NCBI RefSeq assembly: GCF_014284125.1
Contig: NZ_JACOFX010000001.1
Coordinates: 248,001 to 312,000, forward strand
Length of the DNA stretch: 64,000 bases
Origin: Undibacterium umbellatum
GTDB taxonomy: Bacteria; Pseudomonadota; Gammaproteobacteria; Burkholderiales; Burkholderiaceae_D
Reading direction: 5' to 3'
In this document: piece after piece, positions 18,548 to 25,487 of the stretch
Layout of the letters: every line of letters begins with the position of its first letter
Position numbering within the stretch: position 1 is the first letter of the stretch
Made by a program: the position numbers and the translations under genes
The notes under the pieces: model-generated
The model's input: the letters and a program-made list of their open reading frames with translations, nothing else
What the model was told of the DNA's origin: nothing
Database searches by the model: none

Positions 18548-19182
18548 TTAAACTCCTGGCATTAGCTGAACGCTCCTGGCACCTGCAAATGAGCAACCAA
18601 TTCGGCAAACCGTGCTCAGACATTGCTCAAAGACTACAATTATTTGCGAAGCCCACGTCATTCTGTAAGCATATTAGCATTTTTTATAGAAAATAATAAA
18701 AATTAAGCAATGGCTGAGAAAATACTGAAGATTTGCTCAACATGTGCCCACCCACCTGCGTCATGCTTTAGAAAGGAGCACACGCGAGCTGCAAGATACT
18801 GCCTCGGATATCGTGGTGCCCACGCAGGTGGAGTCCGAGGGAACGGGCCAAAAACCTGAGCGTCACTCACTTGACTATCCATACAATGCCCTGCGAACCT
18901 AGCCATGCAAGGTTTCTCATCCATTCAATTAACTAAAAACATGTCCACACATTCGTGAGAGCACGCCAAAATGCGGAGGGCCTTGCACAAAAAAAATTTG
19001 CAAGCTCTTGGCTATCGTAGCGCTACTGTGTGACGTCCTTTGGATGAGGTGATGCCGACTCTGCCGTGTTAAGTGCAGTGAAAAAAATGATGAACTCTCT
19101 GGATGGCTCGCGAACAGGCATCAGGTTTGGCGATAAAATCTGATGCTAAGCTCAGATATTGACATGTCGGATCAAATCGCAA
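18548..19182. other. Intergenic region, 635 bp
   Basis: The gap lies between the 3' end of the BNR-repeat operon and the start of the kinase operon, so it should hold a terminator and a promoter. Hairpins seen are GCATCAG/CTGATGC (19118-19146, 15-nt loop) and a 6-bp CTTGCA/TGCAAG stem around an A run near 18981-19003. Neither has the stem-plus-T-tract form of a convincing terminator. No coding frame or RNA was recognised. Confidence 0.35.
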
Positions 19183-20268
19183 CTACATAAACCTGACAGC
19201 GTAAACAGGTGGCAAATTGCCTGATATTTGATACCAATCATCGCCCTCGTTTTCGCTGGCCCACAGATTACCAGTAGTCGAAGCCATCAGTAGGTTCGTG
19301 CCATGTTCTGAAACAGCAAGACCATGACGATAAACCAGATCATAACAATCTTGCTGAGGCAAACCTTTTCTCAACGACTCAAAAGTGTTACCACCATCCT
19401 TAGTGCGCGTGACAGTCATCGCACCATGCAAGGGCACCCGTTTTTGATCAGCCACGGCAGGCACAAACCAGGCAACGTTGGGGTTGCGAGGGTGGGCGGC
19501 TACAGCAAAACCAAAGTCTGGAATTCCTTCAGGCAAATGCAACTGCTGCCAGCTTGCTGCATCATCTTCACTGCGCCATATGCCATTATGGTGCTGGCAC
19601 CATAAAACATGACTGGCAAATTTGCTGCGGGTGATAAGATGCGGATCCTGGATATTTTGCTTGTCTGCCAGGTCAGGAGGCATATAAGCGGCGTGCATAC
19701 CGGAAGCGGATAATATCCAGTTCTTACCGCCATCTTCAGTTTTCCAGGCACCACCACAGGAGACACCCAGCAAAATATGCTGGGGATTGCGCGGGTTGAC
19801 GCATATCGAATGTATGCCTGGCGTATCATAACCACCGCCCATCCATTCCTTGCGCTCCTCCCTGTCCCACAGACTGCGCACCAATTCCCAGCTGTTGCCA
19901 CGGTCTGACGATCGGAACAGACCGCCTGGCAAGGTCCCAGCCCACAACACGCCTGGCTCTTCACTGCCACCGGTCTCCAGTGACCAGACAGCCTTGAGCT
20001 TCCATTCGACATCGTCATCTGTCTTGGCATGTTCAGGGTAGGCTGGGACAGCAATCTCAGTCCAGTCATCGCGACCCTCATCGCGCCTATGCAGTTTTAC
20101 ACCAAAGTGTCCCAGATTCAATGCTGCATAAACAGCGCCATCGCGCTTGTCATGCAGGCACATACTCACGGGTTCGCCCAGAAAACTGATCTGATCCAAC
20201 TTCCAGCTGCCATCAATATGGATCAATTCAAACAAACCCTTGCGGGTTGCTACCATTGCTTTCATCAT
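19183..20268 (-). CDS. Asp-box (BNR) repeat beta-propeller protein
   Basis: 361 residues without a signal peptide. At least five Asp-box motifs (S/T-x-D-x-G-x-x-W/F) are visible: SDRGNSW, TEDGGKNW, SEDDAASW, TKDGGNTF and SENEGDDW. This is the sialidase/sortilin-like propeller fold; such repeats do not imply sialidase activity, and no sialidase catalytic Arg-Ile-Pro motif was seen. It has AGGAGG before the ATG and overlaps the stop of the MoaD-like gene (TAATG). The MoaD-like plus BNR pairing recurs in bacterial genomes with no settled function. Confidence 0.8.
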   Translation of the reverse strand: MMKAMVATRKGLFELIHIDGSWKLDQISFLGEPVSMCLHDKRDGAVYAALNLGHFGVKLHRRDEGRDDWTEIAVPAYPEHAKTDDDVEWKLKAVWSLETGGSEEPGVLWAGTLPGGLFRSSDRGNSWELVRSLWDREERKEWMGGGYDTPGIHSICVNPRNPQHILLGVSCGGAWKTEDGGKNWILSASGMHAAYMPPDLADKQNIQDPHLITRSKFASHVLWCQHHNGIWRSEDDAASWQQLHLPEGIPDFGFAVAAHPRNPNVAWFVPAVADQKRVPLHGAMTVTRTKDGGNTFESLRKGLPQQDCYDLVYRHGLAVSEHGTNLLMASTTGNLWASENEGDDWYQISGNLPPVYAVRFM

Positions 20269-20537
20269 TAGCCTCCTGAAAGAGCCTGCAAGACATATAC
20301 CTGGCTATTTGAACCCAAAGAATTGCGCAAGCCACTGCGCTGCATGACACGCTTGCCATCGATAAATACTACTACATGAAAACGCAGATCATTCTGTTCG
20401 TCGAGAATATAGCCACGTAAAGTGGGATTGACCTGGAATGCTGCTTCCAGCGCATCGCGCAAATTGTCAGCCGTGGTTTCCACTTCAGGAACTTCAGTAA
20501 AACGACTGAGTTGCTGGGTGAAAATCAGCCTGGCCAT
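20268..20537 (-). CDS. MoaD/ThiS-like small protein with C-terminal Gly-Gly
   Basis: 89 residues with the beta-grasp pattern of sulfur-carrier proteins and a terminal LSGG. Ubiquitin-like carriers are activated on this Gly-Gly by an E1-like enzyme, but no such enzyme is in the window. It overlaps the BNR-protein gene at TAATG and follows the CYTH gene by 2 bp. No molybdopterin or thiamine gene is nearby, so the partner is more likely encoded by this operon. Placement in the fold family is sure; the function is not. Confidence 0.78.
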   Translation of the reverse strand: MARLIFTQQLSRFTEVPEVETTADNLRDALEAAFQVNPTLRGYILDEQNDLRFHVVVFIDGKRVMQRSGLRNSLGSNSQVYVLQALSGG

Positions 20538-20539
20538 GA

Positions 20540-21007
20540 TTATGCCCAGTCCTTATAAGGATATTTAAGCAAATTCGCATTTGCGTAACGCCTGTCGTGA
20601 CTGACCTCTACACCCAGCCAGGCTGGGCGGTCAAATTGCTGCTGTTCGGATTCAAGCTCGACCTCGGCGACGATGAGGCCAAGATTGTCGCCGATAAATT
20701 CATCTACTTCCCAGACCAAGCCAGCAAGAGGAATGCGATAACGTGTTTTTTCTATGAGAGGTTGCTGGCAGACTGTATCCAGCAAGATTTGCGCATCAGC
20801 CAGTGGGATGGGGTATTCCCATTCGCCACAGCTAATGCCGGTTGACATACCCTTGATGGTCAGCATTGCACGCTCTGCTTCTATGCGTACCCGTACGATG
20901 CGACCAGGGTCAGAGCAAATATAGCCCTGGCGCAGAAATGTGCCCTGCCCTTGCTGTTTAAAATCCTGATTTACAACAAGAAATTTGCGTTCAATTTCTA
21001 CGCCCAT
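20540..21007 (-). CDS. CYTH-domain protein (triphosphate tunnel metalloenzyme family)
   Basis: 155 residues starting at the ATG at 21007, with GGAG 6 nt upstream; a TTG five codons earlier is weaker. The N-terminal ExExK signature is visible as EIERKF (residues 4-9). Alternating basic and acidic strands follow (RQGYI, VRVRIEAERAMLTIKG, EWEYPI, EVDEF, IVAEVELES), the layout of the eight-strand tunnel that binds triphosphates with a divalent metal. Bacterial members are often inorganic triphosphatases. It lies 27 bp after the M14 peptidase gene and 2 bp before the MoaD-like gene. Confidence 0.85.
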   Translation of the reverse strand: MGVEIERKFLVVNQDFKQQGQGTFLRQGYICSDPGRIVRVRIEAERAMLTIKGMSTGISCGEWEYPIPLADAQILLDTVCQQPLIEKTRYRIPLAGLVWEVDEFIGDNLGLIVAEVELESEQQQFDRPAWLGVEVSHDRRYANANLLKYPYKDWA

Positions 21008-21034
21008 TATTACTCCGATCAATAAATATCGGAA

Positions 21035-22159
21035 TTATGCACTCAATGTAGCCAAAATCGGTTGCAACATCGCTTCACCCAGCTTGATACTGCGTGAACC
21101 GTCCCAACCCACCTCAGCATCAGGCAAATTGGCATTGTCCTTGAATGGCAGTTCCAAAGTCAGTGATACGCATTTGAAAGTGTGTCCAATATACTTGGAC
21201 GCCAGCTTCAGCACATCTTCATTGTATTTCGATGCTTCATAGCCGTATTTGGTCTGGAAATCAGGACTTGCCAGGCAAAAACTATCCACAAAATGCTGCT
21301 GCTCTTGCATCTGTTTTTCGCTGAAACCAGCCAACATTTCACTGCCAGCCACGAAGATATAGGGCAAGGCCTCATCACCATGGATGTCCAGGAAAAGGTC
21401 GCAACCAGTTTCATGAATCTTATTCTTGACGTAATACACTTCAGGACTGGTTTCCAGCGACGGCGTCATCCATTCACGGTTCAGGTTGGCACCTGCGGCA
21501 TTGGTTCGCAGGTTACCGCGTACAGAACCATCCGGGTTCATGTTCGGGACGATATACACAACCGCTTTTTCCATGATGCTGCGTGCAATTGGATTCGATG
21601 GGTCAAGCAAGGCATTCAGAGTGCCTTCAACCAACCATTCAGCCATGGTTTCACCAGGATGCTGACGCGCAATAATCCAGACTTTCTTTTCAGCCGCTGG
21701 GTCACCGACTACGATCAGATTCAGATCACGGCCATCGACGGTATTGCCCAGGTCTTCAACACGGGCAACAGAAGAATTCTCTACTCCGCCCAACAGGGCC
21801 AGGTGACGCTCCCATGTGTAAGGCTCAAAATAAGCGTAATAAACGCTGTCACGCTCAGGTGTATGGCGTATGGTCATGACCTTTCCGTCAAACTCGGTAT
21901 CCACACGGAACCAGTTAGCCCGGTCATAGCTTGCTACTGCGCGATAGCCCTCCCAACCCTTGGCATAGGTAGCCTCACCTGCATTGAGTATACGCATGAC
22001 GGTCTCTTGACCGCGCGCACCTTGTAAGCGAAAGTGAAACCACTGCCAAATGTCGGCATGTGAATCCTTGCGCAAATTTAAATCGATGGCCCCCGCCAGT
22101 TCCGCCTTGACGACTTCGATCGCCCCCGCGTCGAAGTTCTGACTGATTTTAATTGTCAT
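21035..22159 (-). CDS. M14-family zinc carboxypeptidase (cytosolic Nna1-like)
   Basis: 374 residues, no signal peptide. An N-terminal beta domain (about 1-115) precedes the peptidase domain. Zinc ligands are visible: HPGET (near residue 167) and LDIHGDE (near 262). The substrate carboxylate region reads NPDGSVRGNLRTNAAGANLNREW across several short motifs. The catalytic Glu is expected in LTLELPF near residue 340. The beta domain plus M14 layout is that of cytosolic carboxypeptidases. It heads the four-gene run with the CYTH, MoaD-like and BNR genes. Its substrate could be a C-terminally modified partner protein, which is inference. Confidence 0.87.
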   Translation of the reverse strand: MTIKISQNFDAGAIEVVKAELAGAIDLNLRKDSHADIWQWFHFRLQGARGQETVMRILNAGEATYAKGWEGYRAVASYDRANWFRVDTEFDGKVMTIRHTPERDSVYYAYFEPYTWERHLALLGGVENSSVARVEDLGNTVDGRDLNLIVVGDPAAEKKVWIIARQHPGETMAEWLVEGTLNALLDPSNPIARSIMEKAVVYIVPNMNPDGSVRGNLRTNAAGANLNREWMTPSLETSPEVYYVKNKIHETGCDLFLDIHGDEALPYIFVAGSEMLAGFSEKQMQEQQHFVDSFCLASPDFQTKYGYEASKYNEDVLKLASKYIGHTFKCVSLTLELPFKDNANLPDAEVGWDGSRSIKLGEAMLQPILATLSA

Positions 22160-22348
22160 GTTGTATGCATTCAGATATGTTTTTTAAGCACCGTAAAAAT
22201 ACGGCGACCTAGACTGGTATTCTCACAGTTTTTTCTGAATTATGAAAATATTTCAGTCAATTAATGAATAAAATCGGACAAATATTTTCACCGAGGCAAG
22301 CATTTAAGAAGTTTCTGGCCAAACATAGCAAATTTCGCCACGATATAC

Positions 22349-22354
22349 TATAAT
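22349..22354 (+). promoter_or_regulatory. -10 element of the tRNA-Pro promoter
   Basis: A perfect TATAAT 14 bp before the first base of the mature tRNA. No good -35 hexamer was found at 16-18 bp upstream. Confidence 0.5.
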
Positions 22355-22368
22355 CTTTCGCTCAGAGT

Positions 22369-22445
22369 CGGGGCGTAGCGCAGCCTGGTAGCGTACGTGC
22401 ATGGGGTGCACGGGGTCGCAAGTTCGAATCTTGCCGTCCCGACCA
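22369..22445 (+). tRNA. tRNA-Pro (anticodon GGG)
   Basis: A 77-nt cloverleaf. The 7-bp acceptor stem pairs CGGGGCG with CGTCCCG, one pair being G-U. The anticodon stem is CGTGC/GCACG around a loop ATGGGGT, giving anticodon GGG (reads CCC and CCU). The T loop has the usual GTTCGAATC, and CCA is encoded. It is the last host gene before the prophage; 3' ends of tRNA genes are common integration sites. Confidence 0.97.
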
Positions 22446-22917
22446 ATGAAATCAATAACTTACGTTTTTTCCTAAACGTAAACACAGTACTGTATATTAT
22501 AGGAAAATTATAGGTTTCTATAATATACAATCAACTTTCTCCTTCGCGTTTCATCCCAAAATCCTTATTTTCAATTGCAATATGAGCTATATTGTCGAAT
22601 GTTGACGACTTGCTTACATCAATATACGTATCCACTATACACCCACTCGCAACGACAAACTTGCATATCTTGATGCCACTGACCATCACGTTGAAGAATG
22701 GCATCGCGAGATCTCACCATGCTATAAAGCGCCAATTATTAGGCATGCGGTGAACTGAACTCGATAGGTTGCCCCTTGCCTAAATGACGTACTCCGCCTA
22801 ACGACTTCGCTGCTCACGGAACCAATCTGCCGTGATTTACATTGCCGGAACACATATTGACATTTAATTAATGCCATCATATAGTCGATGCACTTTATGC
22901 AACTCAATAAGATTGAT
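22446..22917. other. Junction between tRNA-Pro and prophage cargo, about 470 bp
   Basis: No gene is recognised; frames here are antisense shadows of the tRNA or of the next gene. An AT-rich hairpin TTACGTTT/AAACGTAA lies at 22460-22481, directly after the tRNA, without a T tract. The long palindrome at 22491-22529 is listed separately. The rest shows no structure I can interpret. Confidence 0.4.
22491..22529. repeat. 12-bp inverted repeat next to the presumed attachment site
   Basis: TGTATATTATAG at 22491-22502 and its exact complement at 22518-22529 flank a 15-nt spacer. The spacer holds another TTATAGG, so that heptamer appears twice directly. It lies 46 bp past the tRNA end, where recombinase arm sites, excisionase sites or a terminator could be expected. 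Confidence 0.55.
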
Positions 22918-23220
22918 ATGGCAAAAAATAATTCTAACTTCGGTGTGACGCTAGTTATCTCTTTGGTCGCTATTATCGGCTTCGGCATTGCAAGCTTCTC
23001 GATATTTCCGAACGTGCTTGCGAAGATTGGGAAGGATGCGACAGATGCTGAGCAATATGCAGCCAGAGTGAGTGCGCAAATCAAAGACACTAAAGAATGT
23101 TCCAAGTATAAAGAGCAGCTTAAAGACCTTGGAAAGAGCGCGCAAACAATTAACGGGGGCTTTACATACCGGGTTGTTGAGGTTAAGAATGAAGTCAACA
23201 AGGCCGGGTGCAACAAATAA
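22918..23220 (+). CDS. Small single-pass membrane or exported protein, unknown
   Basis: 100 residues from the ATG at 22918; in-frame ATGs at 22888 and 22897 are possible, and none has a good ribosome-binding site. One hydrophobic segment (about residues 9-30) follows a short basic N terminus. The remainder is Lys/Glu-rich with two cysteines (KECSKY and AGCNK) that could form a disulfide outside the cytoplasm. No family is recognised. It is the first cargo gene after the tRNA and 83 bp ahead of another membrane-protein gene with the same orientation. Confidence 0.5.
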   Translation: MAKNNSNFGVTLVISLVAIIGFGIASFSIFPNVLAKIGKDATDAEQYAARVSAQIKDTKECSKYKEQLKDLGKSAQTINGGFTYRVVEVKNEVNKAGCNK

Positions 23221-23303
23221 AACAAATCTATTATTCCAAAAGAACAATAGGCTAAGGAACATGCCGCGATTCAATCGTAGATTTTTTAATTAGGATTTTG
23301 ATA

Positions 23304-24071
23304 ATGGCTATTCAACTACCAATTCAATTAGCTCCAGGTCTTGCAACAGTCGTGGCGGCATTGCTGGCCAGCGTACTAACATTTGCTGGTCTTGTCCTTG
23401 CAAAAGAACAAAAGATATCTGAGTTTCGACAAGCGTGGATTGATGGTTTGCGAGTTGATCTTAGCATTCTATTTTCTTCCATTCGCTCTATGTGCCGCGC
23501 AATGGAGGAAAAGAGCCCCGGAATGTTTTTATTGGCCAATGGAGTCGGATTCGACCAAGAGTCAATCTTAGAGTTACGTCGAGGAACATCTGAAGCATAT
23601 TATAAGGTATTGCTACGCCTCAACGTACTTGAGAACAAGCATTTGGAACTGCTAAAGCTTATTGATGACGCACTGAGGAAATGCAACGAAATTGCCCCAT
23701 CACTAGAAGAGATTCAATCCGTAGAAGAAGCAAAAAACGGCACTGCAACCAACCTTTCTATTATTGAAATTTCTATAGGGGCAAAGATAAAGACAAAAGT
23801 CAAAATTGCATTAGATACCCTTGACGAAAGTTCCAAATACTCAACCCAAATACTAAAGAGCGAATGGGCCAGAGTAAAGAAAGGTGAAAAGAATTTTCAA
23901 ATTGCTCTGTACGGCGTACCTGCCCTTTTTATCTTCGTTGCATTTTTGTTTTTTGCAATGTTTTCATTTGAGTGGGTGAAATTCTATGATCCACAGAATC
24001 CTTCAACTATCAGCCAACCATCAGCCCCCAAAAATCAAACAGCAACAGCTCAAAAATCTGCTAAACCTTAG
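23304..24071 (+). CDS. Two-TM membrane protein, unknown
   Basis: 255 residues from the ATG at 23304, with AGGA 8 nt upstream; a TTG two codons earlier is less likely. A hydrophobic helix lies at about residues 10-32 and another at about 200-222, separated by a long charged, helical cytoplasmic region. The tail is Ser/Pro/Gln/Lys-rich. This layout of membrane helices around a helical sensor-like middle is seen in several prophage-borne exclusion proteins, but I recognise no family. AT-rich compared with the late operon, in line with acquired cargo. Confidence 0.6.
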   Translation: MAIQLPIQLAPGLATVVAALLASVLTFAGLVLAKEQKISEFRQAWIDGLRVDLSILFSSIRSMCRAMEEKSPGMFLLANGVGFDQESILELRRGTSEAYYKVLLRLNVLENKHLELLKLIDDALRKCNEIAPSLEEIQSVEEAKNGTATNLSIIEISIGAKIKTKVKIALDTLDESSKYSTQILKSEWARVKKGEKNFQIALYGVPALFIFVAFLFFAMFSFEWVKFYDPQNPSTISQPSAPKNQTATAQKSAKP

Positions 24072-24137
24072 TGGCCCACCACAGTCAAGATTTATCTGAG
24101 AACAGGTATGTAAATTTCCGTTATTTTGCCGCGCTAA

Positions 24138-24473
24138 TCAACGTCCTTTAGGAGGCGCTGGCGGCTCATCCAGCATACACAACCAGGATTGCGCATAATT
24201 CGCAACCCCTTCATGTGTCTTACAAGTTTCAAACCCGGTAAGCATCATCCGGGACTCAAATAGCCAGAGGATTCGGCAATCCAGTAACACATCGCCACCA
24301 ATCGGCAGACTATCCGGCAGAAAATGGGCTCGCATAGCCATCCTGTGCAGGCCTTGATCATTCGATTCGCCTATGGTTAGCGTGCCTAATTGGGGACGAT
24401 TGAATCTGTCAAACACGATCTTCTTAGGAAGATCGATACCCCGTTTCCGCATTTTGATCATATGAACTTTCAT
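24138..24473 (-). CDS. Conserved-looking hypothetical protein, 111 aa
   Basis: Begins at the ATG at 24473, directly after an in-frame GTG; neither has a clear ribosome-binding site. It contains the segments GTLTIGESNDQG, LLDCRILWLF, MMLTGFE and VANYAQSWLC. I associate these with short uncharacterised proteins of Burkholderiales but cannot assign a function. No signal peptide or membrane helix. It is divergent from the 55-codon gene at 24553, and the shared upstream region carries two palindromes, so the two may be co-regulated. Confidence 0.6.
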   Translation of the reverse strand: MKVHMIKMRKRGIDLPKKIVFDRFNRPQLGTLTIGESNDQGLHRMAMRAHFLPDSLPIGGDVLLDCRILWLFESRMMLTGFETCKTHEGVANYAQSWLCMLDEPPAPPKGR

Positions 24474-24484
24474 CACTAAATATC

Positions 24485-24527
24485 ACTGATTAAATAATCA
24501 GTATAATGTTTACACTGCAACGTGTAA
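24485..24527. promoter_or_regulatory. Divergent promoter region with two inverted repeats
   Basis: ACTGATTA/TAATCAGT (24485-24502, 2-nt spacer) and TTACAC/GTGTAA (24510-24527, 6-nt spacer) lie between two divergent small genes. A perfect TATAAT at 24502-24507 fits between them. This looks like a repressor-controlled promoter. Confidence 0.5.
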
Positions 24528-24552
24528 GCAGTATTTTTTAAGGAATGTGAAT

Positions 24553-24720
24553 ATGGAAGACACTACAACACAATGGAAACTAGGCAGGGTTGAGGCGAAA
24601 GCAAGAAAAGATGGCCTGGAAGTCAATGGCCGAACGATCCCATGGGAAGAAATTGAAGCGGCCAGGCAAGAGGTAGCACCCTCTACCTTCACCATTCAAT
24701 ACATCGGTACCGCAGAGTAA
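24553..24720 (+). CDS. Small acidic protein, 55 aa, unknown
   Basis: Starts at the ATG at 24553 with AAGGA 8-9 nt upstream. The sequence begins MEDTTTQWKLGRVEAKARKD and contains IPWEEIEAARQE. It resembles small single-domain proteins, but no family can be named. Arrangement with the divergent 24138-24473 gene and the palindromic promoter would fit a small regulator or antitoxin-like protein; that is a guess from size and context. Confidence 0.55.
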   Translation: MEDTTTQWKLGRVEAKARKDGLEVNGRTIPWEEIEAARQEVAPSTFTIQYIGTAE

Positions 24721-24836
24721 GTGCCTGGCACTACACGACATTTCTGATTAAAAAAAAGATAATCCGCTTGAGGTGTTTTTAGCAATATGTTAATTTATTG
24801 ATGCCGGATACGCGGCCCAACTAAAGGAGCACTAAA

Positions 24837-25346
24837 ATGAAAACTAAAACCACTCACGCTCTTTTGCTTGGCGCCGCTATCCTGTTCGCAGCTACAGGCA
24901 ATGCTCTGGCGGACACTCGCTGCTCAAGAGACGCTTACGGTAACACGACATGCAGAGATTCATATGGCAATACAGTAAGGGGAACTACTGACGCATATGG
25001 AAATTCGACGTACCGCGATAATAATGGCAATACTGTTCGAGGCTATACCGATGCCTACGGGAATAGCACTTATAGGGACAACAACGGCAATACAACTCGC
25101 GGGCACACAGATGCCTACGGAAACTCGACCTACCGTGACAACAATGACAACACTGTACGCGGCTACACAGACGCCTACGGCAATAGCACCTATCGAGATA
25201 ACAATGGCAACACGACCAGGTCGCACACCGATTCTTACGGTAACTCTACCTATCAAAACAACAACCTCTACAATCAGCCAAGCAATCTTTATAAGCAGAA
25301 TAAAATTTGCACGAAAGACTATTACGGCAATGTTTCATGCAGATAA
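24837..25346 (+). CDS. Exported 20-residue-repeat protein rich in Asn, Gly and Tyr
   Basis: 169 residues with a signal peptide (hydrophobic to residue 25, predicted cut after NALA). Most of the mature protein is tandem copies of a 20-residue unit with consensus TDAYGNSTYRDNNGNTVRGY. A Cys pair lies on each side of the array (TRCSRD and TTCRDS before, ICTKD and SCR after). The repeat could form a beta-solenoid or surface fibre. AAGGAGC lies 8 nt before the ATG. No terminator or partner gene is clear. Codons differ between repeats although residues do not. Function unknown. Confidence 0.8.
   Translation: MKTKTTHALLLGAAILFAATGNALADTRCSRDAYGNTTCRDSYGNTVRGTTDAYGNSTYRDNNGNTVRGYTDAYGNSTYRDNNGNTTRGHTDAYGNSTYRDNNDNTVRGYTDAYGNSTYRDNNGNTTRSHTDSYGNSTYQNNNLYNQPSNLYKQNKICTKDYYGNVSCR
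24987..25262 (+). repeat. 60-bp tandem repeat, about 4.6 copies, in coding DNA
   Basis: Units begin at 24987, 25047, 25107, 25167 and 25227, each encoding about 20 residues starting TDAYGNST or a close variant. The protein repeats are nearly identical while third codon positions vary widely. Confidence 0.85.
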
Positions 25347-25487
25347 TTCTTCTTGGGCAAGCAGGTTCGGAACCAACGTTCAATAGGATTGCCGACACTA
25401 TGTCTTTTGATAGCTAATTTCTTGCTCTTTCAAAGATTTATCGGAATGACTCTGAGATATTGATCGAATTGAAAATGGGGAGTTGAT

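Noticed and set aside
18703..18924. Minus-strand 73-codon frame in the gap before the kinase operon
   Set aside because: No convincing ribosome-binding site and low-likelihood composition (many Pro, Arg, Cys); taken as chance.
19118..19146. GCATCAG/CTGATGC hairpin as terminator of the Asp-box operon
   Set aside because: The loop is 15 nt and no T tract follows the stem on the minus strand.
22460..22481. TTACGTTT/AAACGTAA hairpin as tRNA terminator
   Set aside because: AT-rich stem with no following T tract; it may be a terminator or part of the attachment region, but the evidence does not decide.
22348..22530. Minus-strand frame across the tRNA
   Set aside because: Most of it is antisense to the tRNA-Pro gene, a known source of spurious annotations.
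24987..25262. Tandem 60-bp repeat considered as CRISPR or iteron array
   Set aside because: There are no unique spacers, the repeat keeps a reading frame within a signal-peptide protein, and codons vary synonymously.
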